A stretch of DNA of 64,000 bases from Pseudomonadota bacterium (GCA_030685065.1 JAUXQH010000145.1:62001-126000), one strand, 5' to 3'. Positions 9,198-20,986 are shown, counted from the stretch's first letter. The notes: generated from the sequence alone by a model not told the origin. Numbers and translations: made by a program.

Positions 9198-10514
9198 TTG
9201 TTGCTGTCCCTTCTCACCTTCGTTGCGTGTCGGTTGGTGGAGCCCGTCGAGACCGGCGTCGCGCCGCCCGTCCCCACCGTCGGCAGCGAGGCGCACGAGT
9301 CGGGCACGCCTTCGCCCGACCTCGCCGCGGTGGGATCCCCCGCGCCGTTCGCGTGCGCGGAGCCCATCTACGTGGCCCAGACCGGCGCGTCGGTCGACGT
9401 GCCGGTCCTCGCCGATCAGCACGTCGACACGCTCGGCGCCGCTCCGGCCCCCAAGCAGGTCCACATCGGCTGGACCGGCGATCCCTCCGCGTCCATGACG
9501 ATGATCTGGCGCACGGACGCGGAGACGCTCTCCTCCCTGGTTCAGATCGGCCCCGACGCGGCCTTCGGCGCCACCCTCCCGGGCAGCAGCTTCCTGCTCG
9601 GCACCGACACCGCGGACGGCCGGGTGCACGAGGCGCGGGTGTGCGGGCTCGCCCCGGGCACGACGTGGCACTACCGGGTCGGCGGGGAGGGCGCCTGGTC
9701 GGAGGCCTACAGCTTCACCACGGCGCCGCCGCCGGGCAGCACCGAGCCGTTCGTGTTCGGGGTCGCGGGGGACTCGCGCGGCAGCCCCGGCACGTGGACC
9801 GCCGTGCTGGCCGGGATGGCCTCGCACGGTGTCGAGCTCCGGCTCTTCACCGGGGACGCGGTGGTGCAGGGCTCGCGTGTCTACGAGTGGGACGACTGGT
9901 ACGACGCGGGGGCCGGCTACATCGAGAGCGTGCCGACGATGATGGTCAACGGCAACCACGAGGGCCTGGCCCAGCCCTACTTCGCGCTCTCCGCCCATCC
10001 GGGAAACGAGGAGTGGTACAGCTTCGACTACGGAAACGTCCACTTCGCCACCTGGAACGACTCGGTCGCGAGCACGACCGACTGGACCACCCAATCCAGC
10101 TGGCTGGCGGCGGATCTCGCGGCGACCGCCCAGCCCTGGAAGGTCGTCTTCCACCACAAGCCCGCGTACTCGGGCTGCCGTCCCAACGGGGAGGACGCGA
10201 ACGTGCGCACCTGGTTCGTGCCGGTCGAGGAGGTGGGAGGGGTCCAGCTCGACGTCGCGGGCCACAACCACAACTACGAGCGCTCCGTGCCGCTGCTGGG
10301 CGGCGTCGAGGTGCCCCAGGCCGAGGGCGTGACCTACGTCGTGACCGCCGGCGCGGGGGCGCCCCTGTACGAGAACAACCAGGCGTTGAGCTACACCGCC
10401 CTGTCCGTCGAGGCCCATCACTACCTGGTCGGGGTGGTGGAGGGAGGCCAGATGACCCTCTCCGCCTACGACCTCGCGGGAAACCTGCTGGACGTGTTCA
10501 CGCTGGCCCCCTGA
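9198..10514 (+). CDS. Metallophosphatase (purple acid phosphatase-like), lipoprotein
   Basis: About 438 residues from a TTG at 9198 (TTG at 9201 also possible). The start LLSLLTFVAC looks like a short lipoprotein signal with a slightly non-standard lipobox. A fibronectin-like N-terminal domain (about 90-180) precedes the phosphoesterase core with GDSRG, GDAV, GNHEG, HHKPAYSG and GHNHNYER, covering all five metal-ligand blocks of the PAP family. It should hydrolyse phosphomonoesters outside the inner membrane using a two-metal centre. It diverges from the flippase gene with an 88-base gap. Confidence 0.88.
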   Translation: MLLSLLTFVACRLVEPVETGVAPPVPTVGSEAHESGTPSPDLAAVGSPAPFACAEPIYVAQTGASVDVPVLADQHVDTLGAAPAPKQVHIGWTGDPSASMTMIWRTDAETLSSLVQIGPDAAFGATLPGSSFLLGTDTADGRVHEARVCGLAPGTTWHYRVGGEGAWSEAYSFTTAPPPGSTEPFVFGVAGDSRGSPGTWTAVLAGMASHGVELRLFTGDAVVQGSRVYEWDDWYDAGAGYIESVPTMMVNGNHEGLAQPYFALSAHPGNEEWYSFDYGNVHFATWNDSVASTTDWTTQSSWLAADLAATAQPWKVVFHHKPAYSGCRPNGEDANVRTWFVPVEEVGGVQLDVAGHNHNYERSVPLLGGVEVPQAEGVTYVVTAGAGAPLYENNQALSYTALSVEAHHYLVGVVEGGQMTLSAYDLAGNLLDVFTLAP

Positions 10515-10517
10515 AGG

Positions 10518-10587
10518 CGCTGACGAAGGGGCGCTGACGAAGGTCCGCCGACGAAGGGCCGCTGACGGAGGGCCGCTGACGAAGCGA
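10518..10587. repeat. 14-bp tandem repeat, five copies
   Basis: Five units with exact 14-base spacing, consensus GCCGCTGACGAAGG, begin three bases after the metallophosphatase stop and end 66 bases before the CBS-domain gene. One copy has CGCCGAC and one CGCTGACGG. The repeat is non-coding and shows no obvious hairpin. It could be a replication-slippage product or a repeated protein-binding site. Confidence 0.85.
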
Positions 10588-10653
10588 GACGCGCCGCCCG
10601 ATGTCGGCGAGCCGCGCGGGTGAACCTCTTTCGGGCACTCCCTGGAGGAGACG

Positions 10654-11121
10654 ATGAAGACCGTCCGCGAAATCATGACGCCCGACCCTGCCATCTGCAC
10701 GCCCGACAGCCCGATCCCGGAGCTCGCCCGATTGATGGTCGAATTCGACTGCGGCGCCATCCCGGTGGTGGACTCGGAGGACGAGCCACGCCCGATCGGG
10801 ATCGTCACCGACCGGGACATCGTCTGCCGCCTCGTAGCCGAGGGGCTCAACCCGCTCGACTGCGACGCCGCCGACTGCATGACGACGCCCGGGATCACGG
10901 TGCCCGTCGACAGCGACGTGAGCGCCGCCCGGGATCTGTTGCTGCGGAACCACATCCGACGCCTCGTCGTGATCGACGGGAACGGCTTCTGTTGCGGCAT
11001 GGTGTCCCTGGCCGACCTCGTGCGCGAAACCAGCGACGCGAGCGTGGTGCGCGAGCTCTCCGAGCCCACCGAAGCGGCCTCGAAGGTGCAAGAGAACGTG
11101 AAGGAGCCGGAGCCCGTTTAG
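10654..11121 (+). CDS. Tandem CBS-domain protein
   Basis: 155 residues made of two CBS motifs (about 5-62 and 72-130); the second ends with the standard IRRLVVIDGNG...GMVSLADL pattern. CBS pairs bind adenine nucleotides such as AMP, ATP or NAD and report energy state, either alone or on a partner. The ATG follows a good ribosome site (GGAGGA) five bases upstream. The last ~20 residues are acidic and probably disordered. There is no enzymatic domain, so it likely acts as a stand-alone sensor of unknown partner. Confidence 0.9.
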   Translation: MKTVREIMTPDPAICTPDSPIPELARLMVEFDCGAIPVVDSEDEPRPIGIVTDRDIVCRLVAEGLNPLDCDAADCMTTPGITVPVDSDVSAARDLLLRNHIRRLVVIDGNGFCCGMVSLADLVRETSDASVVRELSEPTEAASKVQENVKEPEPV

Positions 11122-11157
11122 GGCGCCACCGCCGGGATTGCGCTCGGCGCCCTTGGA

Positions 11158-11186
11158 CCCTGGGGCTCCGCCGGGGTACCCCAGGG
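11158..11186. terminator. GC-rich hairpin after CBS gene (no U tract)
   Basis: CCCTGGGG at 11158-11165 pairs perfectly with CCCCAGGG at 11179-11186 across a 13-base loop, 37 bases after the CBS stop. There is no T run, so it is not a classical intrinsic terminator; it may be a Rho-independent variant or an mRNA 3' protector. Confidence 0.35.
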
Positions 11187-11241
11187 GCCCTCCCGGCCGC
11201 TCCCCGCGGCCCGCTCCCCCCGCCTCCCATCCCCCGGCCCC

Positions 11242-13581
<2,340 letters not shown>

Positions 13582-13631
13582 CCTTTCCGGGCGGGAACCA
13601 GGTTGGATGAGTCCGAGTCGAGGGCACGTTG

Positions 13632-14822
13632 ATGCAGGTGACGCTCGCGCGGACCGTCGAGGCGCTCTACGGAGTGGAGGACGCCGTCTTCCGCCGCTCG
13701 ATCGGCGCGCTCCTCGGCCCGCCGCTCCTCCCCGGCAACCGCGTCACCTTGTTGGTGAACGGCGACAGCTTCTACCCCTCGATGTTGGAGGCCATCCGGG
13801 CGGCCGAGCGCACGATCACGCTCGAGACCTACATGATGTGGAGCGGTCGCATCGCCGACTCGTTCGTGGAAGCGCTGACCGACCGTGCGCGCGCGGGCGT
13901 GCGCGTGCACGTCACGCTCGACTGGTTCGGGAGCCGGCGGCTGGGTGAGGACGTGCGCGTCCGCATGCGCGCGGCGGGCGTCGAGCTCGCGCTGTATCGG
14001 CCGCCGACCTGGGGCAATCTCCTCCGGTTCGATCAGCGGACGCACCGTCGTATCCTCGTGGTGGACGGTCGCGTCGGCTTCGCGGGTGGGATGGGCATCA
14101 CCGACGTGTGGACCGGCAATGCGCAGGGGCCCGGTCACTGGCGCGACACGGCGGTTCGGGTCGAAGGGCCGGTGGTCGCCCAGCTCCAGGGCGCGTTCCT
14201 CGACAACTGGGTCGAGACGACCGGAACGCTCCTGCATGGCGATGACTACTTCCCCGAGCTCCCGCCCATGGGGGATGTCGTCGCCCAGGCCTTCTGGAGC
14301 TCGCCCCACGAGGGGAACTACAACGCGCGCGTCATGTACCACCTGTCGATCGCGTCCGCGAAGCGCAGCATCCGCCTCGCCAACGCCTACTTCGTGCCCG
14401 ATCGCTTCATGATGCGGACCCTGCTCGACGCCCGCGCGCGAGGGGTCGACGTCGAGCTCCTCGTCGCGGGCCCGACCGACATTCCGCTCACGCGTTGGGC
14501 CGGCCGGCTGCGATGGGGCGCCCTGCTCGCGGGCGGCGTCCGCATCTTCGTCTACCAGGCGGCCGTGCTCCACGCGAAGACGATGGTGATCGACGACCTG
14601 TGGTCCACCGTCGGCTCGGCCAACGTCGACCGGCTCTCGCTCCGCCTCCTCGACGAGGTCAACGTGAACGTGCTCGACTCCGGCGTGGCCGCCGAGCATG
14701 TCGCCATCTTCGAGGCCGACAAGGCCCGCTCGGTCGAGGTCACGCTCGCCGCCTGGCACCAACGGAGCTGGTTCTCGCGGATGAAGGACCGGTTCGCGGG
14801 GCTGCTCGCGTCCCGAATGTGA
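13632..14822 (+). CDS. Phospholipase D/cardiolipin synthase-like protein with altered first HKD
   Basis: 396 residues with two PLDc domains as in bacterial cardiolipin synthases (ClsB/C type, no N-terminal membrane segments). The second HKD is complete (His314, Lys316, Asp321 in LHAKTMVIDD). The first reads THRRILVVDG, so His138 and Asp145 remain but the catalytic Lys is Arg140. Active family members need both His-Lys pairs, so activity is doubtful or altered. The frame also opens at a TTG at 13629; the ATG at 13632 is preferred. It likely acts on phosphatidylglycerol at the membrane, if active. Confidence 0.88.
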   Translation: MQVTLARTVEALYGVEDAVFRRSIGALLGPPLLPGNRVTLLVNGDSFYPSMLEAIRAAERTITLETYMMWSGRIADSFVEALTDRARAGVRVHVTLDWFGSRRLGEDVRVRMRAAGVELALYRPPTWGNLLRFDQRTHRRILVVDGRVGFAGGMGITDVWTGNAQGPGHWRDTAVRVEGPVVAQLQGAFLDNWVETTGTLLHGDDYFPELPPMGDVVAQAFWSSPHEGNYNARVMYHLSIASAKRSIRLANAYFVPDRFMMRTLLDARARGVDVELLVAGPTDIPLTRWAGRLRWGALLAGGVRIFVYQAAVLHAKTMVIDDLWSTVGSANVDRLSLRLLDEVNVNVLDSGVAAEHVAIFEADKARSVEVTLAAWHQRSWFSRMKDRFAGLLASRM

Positions 14823-14852
14823 GCGCCGGCCACGCGGATTCCCTCCGAGGGA

Positions 14853-16292
14853 TCAGCTCGCGCCGCGCCCCCGAAGCACCGCCGGCACCGTCTTGACGAG
14901 CACCTGGAGGTCCAACCACAGCGACCAATTCTGGATGTAGAAGATGTCGTGTCGGACCATCTCGGCGAACCCGAGCTCGGACCGGCCCATCACCTGCCAG
15001 AGGCCGGTGATCCCGGGGTTGACCTTCCCTCGCTGCTCGAACCAGTACCGCATCTCGGGATCGTGCTCGATGCCGGCGAGGTCCTCGGCGGGCAGCGGCC
15101 GTGGCCCGACGAGGTTCATCTCTCCGCGCAGCACGTTCAACAGCTGGGGGAGCTCGTCGATCGAGTACTTCCGGATGAACCGGCCGATCGGCGTCACCCG
15201 CGGGTCGTTCTTCATCTTGAACAGGCGCCCGTCGGACTCGTTCTGGTGGCGGAGCTGGTCCTTGATCTTGTCGGCGTCGACGACCATCGAGCGGAACTTG
15301 AAGAAGTCGAACGTGCGCCCGCCGCGCCCCAGCCGCTTCGCCGTGTAGAGCGCGGGCCCTCCGTCGCCCAGCCGGATGACGAGCCCCACCAGCAGCAGGA
15401 ACGGCAGCAGCAGCGCGCCCCCCGAGAGCACGGCGGCGAGATCGAAGCCGCGCTTCACCTGCTCGCCCAGGGTCGGATAGCGGATGCCGGCGAGGTCGAT
15501 GAGATCGAGCCCGCCGATGCGCGCGAAGCCGAGGCGCGGGCTCACGACGCCCCAGGAGTACGGCGCCTGGAGGACGCGGAGGCCCATCCGGTCGGCCTGC
15601 ACCGCGAGGCGCATCGACTCTTCGCGCGGGAGCGTCCTCGTCGCGAGGATCACGACCCGCACGTCGTACTTGTTGACCAGGGCGGGGATGTCCCCGATGT
15701 CGCCGAGGATCCGCTCGGGGGCGACGATGGGCGGGCCCGACATCCCCGTGCGGACGTGCCCCGCCACCGTGCATACGTGCCGCGCGTCGCGCACGATGCG
15801 CTCGGCCATCGCCGCGGCGTCGGGCCCGATCCCGACGATGAGGGCGCTCACGGCGGTGGGCGGCGCCTCGAGGCGGAGCAGGAGCCGGAAGATCAGCAGA
15901 CGTGCGGTCGTCAGGTACATCCAGCAGAACGCCAGCAGGGGCAGCACGAGCCCCTTGGGGTAGACCCGCTCGGCCAGCACGGCGTTCACCACGAGCGTGA
16001 ACATCGTCATGTAGACGGCGCTCCGCGTGGTCGCCGAGATGATGCGGACGCTGTTCTCCATGCGTCCTGGGTCGTGCAGGCCGAGCTGCCGGAGCGCGAA
16101 GAGCCACCCGATCAGGTAGACCGAGCCCGCCGGCATCCACGGGTTGGGCAGGAACAGCTCCCAGAGCTGCACGTGGACGAGGTGCTGGAGGTTGGGGGCC
16201 AGCCACAACCAGAAGACCCACGCGGTCGAGATGCCGGCCAGGACCGCGGCGGCGTCGAGGAGGGCGAGACCAAAGGCGACGCGGCGGCGCAT
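14853..16292 (-). CDS. Polyprenyl glycosylphosphotransferase initiating exopolysaccharide
   Basis: 479 residues. About five N-terminal membrane segments and a Rossmann-like CoA-binding-type middle (ALIVGIGPDAAAMAERIV) precede the catalytic bacterial sugar-transferase domain starting near KRGFDLAAVLSGG. The motifs FKFRSMV, SIDELPQLLNVLRGEM, LVGPRPL and ITGLWQVMGRSEL are all present. This WbaP/EpsZ-type enzyme transfers a hexose-1-phosphate to undecaprenyl phosphate and starts each repeat unit. It is three bases downstream of the OPX gene, so probably one transcript. Glucose versus galactose cannot be read. Confidence 0.93.
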   Translation of the reverse strand: MRRRVAFGLALLDAAAVLAGISTAWVFWLWLAPNLQHLVHVQLWELFLPNPWMPAGSVYLIGWLFALRQLGLHDPGRMENSVRIISATTRSAVYMTMFTLVVNAVLAERVYPKGLVLPLLAFCWMYLTTARLLIFRLLLRLEAPPTAVSALIVGIGPDAAAMAERIVRDARHVCTVAGHVRTGMSGPPIVAPERILGDIGDIPALVNKYDVRVVILATRTLPREESMRLAVQADRMGLRVLQAPYSWGVVSPRLGFARIGGLDLIDLAGIRYPTLGEQVKRGFDLAAVLSGGALLLPFLLLVGLVIRLGDGGPALYTAKRLGRGGRTFDFFKFRSMVVDADKIKDQLRHQNESDGRLFKMKNDPRVTPIGRFIRKYSIDELPQLLNVLRGEMNLVGPRPLPAEDLAGIEHDPEMRYWFEQRGKVNPGITGLWQVMGRSELGFAEMVRHDIFYIQNWSLWLDLQVLVKTVPAVLRGRGAS

Positions 16293-16295
16293 GGT

Positions 16296-17036
16296 CTAGT
16301 TCGGGACGACGTTCGAGCCCGCGGCGCCGCCTGAGATGATGTTCCGGTAGATGGCCGAGCCGGACACCGCGGGGGCGAGCACCGCCTGGATGCGACGGAA
16401 GAAGCGCTCGACGTTCGTGATGGTCTTGGCAGGGACGAAGATGATGTCGCCGCGCTGGAGGTAGACCATCTGCGAGAAGTCCCCCTTGCCGTAGATGGCG
16501 TCGACATTGACGGTGAAGAGCACCGGCTTCTCCACGCCACCCCGGATGACGAGCACGTTGTTCGTACGCGCGTCCGGGTTGATGCCGCCGGTGCGGGTGA
16601 GGGCCTCGAGGAGCGACATCTCGTTGACGATCTGGAGCACCTGGGGGGTCTCCACCTCGCCGATGACCACCACTTTTTGGTTGGTCACCGCCGTAATGTT
16701 CACGGAAACCTGGGCGTCCACGTAGTATTCGTCGATCGCGCCCTGCAGCTTGGCCACCACCGCCTCGTAGCCGAGGCCCGCGAGGACCACGCGGCCGACG
16801 AGCGGGTAGGTGATGGCGCCGTCGGGCGCGATCGTCACGTCGACGGTGAGGTCCTCGTGGCGCCAGACCCAGATGCGCAGGCTGTCCCCGGGGCCGAACA
16901 TGAAGGCCTGCGCGGAGGGGAGCCGGAGCACCTCTTCGGTGTCGGCCACGTTCGGCGGGGCCTGCATGGGCGTGCAGGCGGACAGCACGAGGAAGAGGCC
17001 GAGCAGTAGGGGCGACACCCGCATGGTCGCCCGCAT
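16296..17036 (-). CDS. Polysaccharide export OPX (Wza/GumB-type) lipoprotein
   Basis: 246 residues with lipobox LVLSAC (Cys21). A Poly_export domain (about 47-125, GPGDSLRIWVWRHEDLTVDV) is followed by an SLBB domain with VVVIGEV and LLEALTRTGGINPDA. It is shorter than E. coli Wza and lacks an obvious C-terminal amphipathic helix, matching GumB-like OPX proteins that form a periplasmic tunnel. It diverges from the chain-length kinase gene, its natural partner. A GGAGGAGG lies 12 bases before the ATG at 17036; an internal ATG four codons on is an alternative. Confidence 0.93.
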   Translation of the reverse strand: MRATMRVSPLLLGLFLVLSACTPMQAPPNVADTEEVLRLPSAQAFMFGPGDSLRIWVWRHEDLTVDVTIAPDGAITYPLVGRVVLAGLGYEAVVAKLQGAIDEYYVDAQVSVNITAVTNQKVVVIGEVETPQVLQIVNEMSLLEALTRTGGINPDARTNNVLVIRGGVEKPVLFTVNVDAIYGKGDFSQMVYLQRGDIIFVPAKTITNVERFFRRIQAVLAPAVSGSAIYRNIISGGAAGSNVVPN

Positions 17037-17123
17037 ACCACAGTAGGGCCTCCTCCGCGAGCAACCTCGCGAGGACCGCCCGTCTCGCCCGGCCGCTCCC
17101 CGACGGCGGCTCGCTCCGCCCGC

Positions 17124-17153
17124 TTGCCGCGCGGGGACCCGCGTGGCTATAGG
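17124..17153 (+). promoter_or_regulatory. Candidate promoter of the chain-length kinase gene
   Basis: TTGCCG (17124-17129) and TATAGG (17148-17153) are separated by 18 bases, a reasonable housekeeping-sigma match in a GC-rich region, about 86 bases before the ATG at 17240. It rests on motif match only. Confidence 0.35.
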
Positions 17154-17239
17154 GCGGGGGCCGCTCGGCTACCGGCTCTCGTTCGCCCGATCCCGGTAGG
17201 GAACACTCGGCCGCCGCGCTCATCGGCGCCACGGAGTTC

Positions 17240-19360
17240 ATGGAACTTCTCAAGGTCTACGCAGCGCTGCTCCGGAGGAAGTGGATCTTCCTGCAGGCTG
17301 TGCTGTTCTTCACGGTGGGCGCGTGCGTGCTCGCGCTGGTGCTGCCCAAGCGCTACCAGGCCACCGCAAAGCTGTCGGTAGAGTCCTCCTCGGCCGAGCT
17401 CTCGATCCTCGGCGAGATGGACCTGGGCGAGATGGCCTCGTCGCTCTCGGGCTCGAGCGACGACATGCAGACCAAGATCTCGCTCGCGCAGATGCGCCCC
17501 GTGCTGGACGAGGTGGTCTGGCGGCTTCAGCTCCGCGATACGGACGGCGAGCTGCTCGTGGCGGAGAAGCTGCTGGTCCCGGGCATCGACGGCGAGCTGC
17601 TCGCGCAGCCCTACGTGGAGATCACGCAGGCGCAGGGCACCAACATCCTCCTGTTCACGGCGAACGCGAACACGCCCGAGCTCTCGGCGCTCCTCGCGGA
17701 CACCATCGTCACCGTGTACCTCGAAGTGACGATGGACACCGCGAAGCAGGACACGCGGGACGCGCTCAAGTTCGTCCAATCCGAGCTCGACAAGCTCCAG
17801 AGCGAGTTCGACGTGGCGCTTCAGCGCGTGTCGGAGGCGCTCCGGGCCGAGCAGGTGATCGATCTGGACGCGGAGACCAAGGCGGCCGTGGGCCGCGCCA
17901 GCTCGCTGGTGGGGGAGATCGTCACGGCCGACGCCGAGATGGCCGATCTGCAGGCCCAGATCCGGCAGATCCAGCGCGGAAACGACGCGGAGTCCGTGGC
18001 CCTGGTGAGCCCGGGCTCCATCGCCACGAACATCCAGGTGCGCGAGCTGCGGGGCAAGCTGACCGAGGTCCGCTTGAGCCGCCAGTCCCAGCTCCTCGAC
18101 AAGACGCCGAAGCACCCCGACATCCTCGATCTCGACCGGCAGATCGCGAGTATCGAGGCCGAGATTACCCTTGCGCTGCGCGAGCAGCACGAGCTCGATC
18201 CCGCCGTCGAGGGGCTCCAGGTGCAGTACGCCGGCCTGCTGATGCGCCGCGGCGAGCTCGTCTCCGCGGTCCAGAGCACCGTCGCCGAGGCGGGCACCTT
18301 CCCCGAAAAGGGTAGGAAGCTCGCGGAGCTCCAGCTCACCGCCGACGCCACGGAGACCATCTACAAGTCGCTCCTCGAGCAGCAGTACCAGATCGCCGTC
18401 GCCGAGGCGATGACCGTGTCGGACATGAAGTCGGTCGAACCGGCCAAAGCGCCCGACCGTGCGGCCGAACCCAAGCTGCTCGTGTACCTCGTTCTCGGTG
18501 GAATCGTCGGGATCGGCATGGGCTTTGGCCTGGTGTTCCTGCTCGAGTACGTGGATGACAGCATCACCTCGGGGGACGACATCCGGCTCGCCTGGGCGCT
18601 CCCGGTCCTCGGCCTGGTCCCGGCCTACAAGCTGAAGGGGCCGACCCAGCTCATCCACGGGTTGCCGCCGACCGATCCGCTCTTCGAGTCCTACCGGGCC
18701 ATCCGCAACAGCATCGCCTTCGCGGGTGTGGACTCGCCGATCGACATCCTCACGGTCACCTCCAGCATCCCGGGGGAGGGGAAGAGCACGTTCTGCACGA
18801 ACCTCGCCATCTGCCTGGCGAACGACGGCAAGCGAGTGGTCGTGGTGGACTGTGACCTCCGGCGGCCCACCCAACACAAGAGCTTCCCGACCCTGGGAAA
18901 TGACCGGGGCGTCTCCTCGGTGCTCTCCCAGACCATGCTGCTCGCGGACGCCGTGCAATCCACCCCGATCGCCAACCTCGCGATCCTCACCTCGGGGCCG
19001 CTGCCGAACAACCCGGGCCGCCTCGTCGAGAGCCTTCGGCTCCGCCAGATGCTGCAGGAGCTCGCGCGCAGCTTCGACATGGTGCTGGTGGACGCGCCGC
19101 CCATCCTCGCGGTGGGAGACGCCCTGAACCTCGGGCGCGCCTCGAAGGGCACGATCATCGTCGTCGAGTCGGGCCGTACGACCCGCCGCATGTTGAGTGA
19201 TCTGCGTGGCCGCATCGAGGGCAGCGGGTTCGAGCCCATCGGCATCGTGCTGAACAAGGTCGATCCCCGGAACAGCGGCTACGGAAATTATCGTGCCTAC
19301 ACCCGGCTCTACTCCCAGCGCCAGGCGGACGTCGAGGGCCCGAGGGCCAAGGGCGCATGA
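17240..19360 (+). CDS. Wzc-type polysaccharide co-polymerase with fused BY-kinase
   Basis: 706 residues. An N-terminal membrane segment (about 13-35), a long periplasmic coiled-coil domain and a second membrane segment (near 415-435) form the Wzz part. The cytoplasmic tyrosine kinase has Walker A SSIPGEGKST (about 505-515), Walker A' VVVVDCDLRRP and Walker B MVLVDAPP. The end GYGNYRAYTRLYS supplies a four-Tyr autophosphorylation cluster. It sets chain length and gates export with the divergent OPX protein. The stop overlaps the next gene by four bases. Confidence 0.95.
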   Translation: MELLKVYAALLRRKWIFLQAVLFFTVGACVLALVLPKRYQATAKLSVESSSAELSILGEMDLGEMASSLSGSSDDMQTKISLAQMRPVLDEVVWRLQLRDTDGELLVAEKLLVPGIDGELLAQPYVEITQAQGTNILLFTANANTPELSALLADTIVTVYLEVTMDTAKQDTRDALKFVQSELDKLQSEFDVALQRVSEALRAEQVIDLDAETKAAVGRASSLVGEIVTADAEMADLQAQIRQIQRGNDAESVALVSPGSIATNIQVRELRGKLTEVRLSRQSQLLDKTPKHPDILDLDRQIASIEAEITLALREQHELDPAVEGLQVQYAGLLMRRGELVSAVQSTVAEAGTFPEKGRKLAELQLTADATETIYKSLLEQQYQIAVAEAMTVSDMKSVEPAKAPDRAAEPKLLVYLVLGGIVGIGMGFGLVFLLEYVDDSITSGDDIRLAWALPVLGLVPAYKLKGPTQLIHGLPPTDPLFESYRAIRNSIAFAGVDSPIDILTVTSSIPGEGKSTFCTNLAICLANDGKRVVVVDCDLRRPTQHKSFPTLGNDRGVSSVLSQTMLLADAVQSTPIANLAILTSGPLPNNPGRLVESLRLRQMLQELARSFDMVLVDAPPILAVGDALNLGRASKGTIIVVESGRTTRRMLSDLRGRIEGSGFEPIGIVLNKVDPRNSGYGNYRAYTRLYSQRQADVEGPRAKGA

Positions 19361-19905
19361 TGCTCCTCACAGTGCTGTTCCCGATGCTCCTCCTCGCCTG
19401 CGGCGCCGGCCCCGACGAGATCGCGATCGCCATCAAGTCCGAGAACCCGGTGATGCGCGAAGATGGCGCCAAGATCGCGCAGAATTTCGATGACACCGTA
19501 GTGATCGACGCGCTGGTGTCCGTCCTAGGTGACCCCTCGGAGCAGGTCCGGCTCAACGCCATCGAGTCGCTCGCCGAGCTCGACGCCACGGGTGCCGCGC
19601 CCGCCCTCATCGAGCGCCTCACGACGGATGAGAGCGTGAAGGTCAAGCGCGCCGCCGCGGATGCCATCGGGCGACTCGTGGCGGAGGAGGGCGTGCCCGC
19701 GCTCCTCGCCTACCTCGCCACCTTCCCGGCGGACGATCACGAGCAGCTCGCCGCCATCTGGGCGATCGGCCACATCGGCGACGAGGGTGGGCTCGACGCG
19801 GACGCCAAGAAGAGCGCCATGCTCGCGCTGGTTCATATTCGCGACACGACGACCGATCGCTATGTCCGGTACAACACAAACGCGGCATTGCGGACGTTGA
19901 AGTAG
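19357..19905 (+). CDS. HEAT-repeat lipoprotein
   Basis: 182 residues. The signal MMLLTVLFPMLLLAC|G is a clear lipobox, so it is probably an envelope lipoprotein. The rest shows about four HEAT-like helical repeats, such as DPSEQVRLNAIESLAELD and SVKVKRAAADAIGRLV. HEAT repeats are protein-binding scaffolds. Its ATG overlaps the stop of the chain-length kinase (ATGA), which argues for an accessory role in polysaccharide export, but no partner can be named. Confidence 0.88.
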   Translation: MMLLTVLFPMLLLACGAGPDEIAIAIKSENPVMREDGAKIAQNFDDTVVIDALVSVLGDPSEQVRLNAIESLAELDATGAAPALIERLTTDESVKVKRAAADAIGRLVAEEGVPALLAYLATFPADDHEQLAAIWAIGHIGDEGGLDADAKKSAMLALVHIRDTTTDRYVRYNTNAALRTLK

Positions 19906-19909
19906 CCGA

Positions 19910-20986
19910 TCAGGGGTCCCATCGGGTGAGCTCGCCCGGGGAGCGCTCGGGCGCCCAGGGGAGCACCGGCCCACCGCGACCGCGGTCTCCGAGCGGTGGT
20001 GCGAGCGGCGCCGGCACCCCGGTGTGGTTCTCGCACCGCAGCGTGATCATCCAGCGCTCGTCGATGACGTCGAGGGAGACGATCCGCTCGAGGCGCAGGT
20101 TCCAGCTGCCGCGCCAGGGCAGGAGCCACATGAGCCCGCCGGAGAGACGCGCCGGATCGGGGGCGTCCTCGGCGCTCCGCGCGCTGCCGATGAGGTACAG
20201 CCGCGGCCGGAGCTGCTCCCGCCCCGACAGCACCCACGCGAGGCTCTCCGGCGCCAGCTCGAGCCGGACCGACGAGAGTCCGATCTCGGTCAGGTTCATC
20301 CACGCGGTGTACCGGATGAGGGCGGCGTCGGGCGGGGCGTCCACATCGCGGAGCTCCCAGTCGAGGCCGACCCCGAGCGCGGGCGGCGGAGGCTTGCGCC
20401 CGACCGGCGCGGGTCCGAGCTCCTCGTCCGCCCGCTCCGCGGCCCGCCGGGCCGGCCCGCCGCTCCGATGGGTGACCTCGACCTGGTCGCGATTGCGGCG
20501 GCGCACGTCGAAGGAGGGCGACAGGACGGTGTCCGCGACCAGGTACACGCCGTAGAGGACGGGGGCGCGCCCGAGGGCCTCGTCGAGCAGCCGCTCTCCG
20601 GTGAGGAGCGAGCCGGCGACCGCCGTGTCGCGCCACTCCTCCGGCGAGAGGGCGTCGAGCGGCAGGCCGCGCCCCGTGGCGTCGAGCAGGCGCCAATGCA
20701 CGTCAGCCTGCGCGACCACGGGACCGAACGCACCGCTGGCGCGCGGCCCCCCCATGGTGTCCGCCATGATCGCTTGAAAGCGACTTCCGTAGTGAAAACC
20801 GACGGGGTGGAGCACGCGGCTCACGGGGATCGCCTCCCAACGGGGCGGGGGAGCCGCCTCGGGCACCCGGAGATCGTCGGGAAGCGGGGCCGCCCAGGCC
20901 AGCTCGGCCGGGAGCGGGCCGTGCATCGTGGGCGCTTCGGCGCCGGCGCCGGCGGCCAGCGCACCGGACAGGAGCGGCACGAGCAT
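19910..20986 (-). CDS. Secreted protein of unknown function
   Basis: 358 residues from the ATG at 20986 (ATG at 21010 would overlap the divergent gene). The start MLVPLLSGALAAGAGAEA is a likely signal peptide. I do not recognise the mature domain; it has a few Trp-rich patches (MWLLPWRGSWNLRLE) and a beta-rich look near the C-terminus. It is convergent with the HEAT gene (four-base gap) and divergent from the Wzi-like gene (22-base gap), so it lies inside the export locus and may be an envelope part of it. Confidence 0.75.
   Translation of the reverse strand: MLVPLLSGALAAGAGAEAPTMHGPLPAELAWAAPLPDDLRVPEAAPPPRWEAIPVSRVLHPVGFHYGSRFQAIMADTMGGPRASGAFGPVVAQADVHWRLLDATGRGLPLDALSPEEWRDTAVAGSLLTGERLLDEALGRAPVLYGVYLVADTVLSPSFDVRRRNRDQVEVTHRSGGPARRAAERADEELGPAPVGRKPPPPALGVGLDWELRDVDAPPDAALIRYTAWMNLTEIGLSSVRLELAPESLAWVLSGREQLRPRLYLIGSARSAEDAPDPARLSGGLMWLLPWRGSWNLRLERIVSLDVIDERWMITLRCENHTGVPAPLAPPLGDRGRGGPVLPWAPERSPGELTRWDP

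Noticed and set aside
14740..17253. 837-codon minus-strand open frame
   Set aside because: Shadow frame over the polyprenyl transferase and OPX genes, low-complexity Arg/Pro sequence with no motif.
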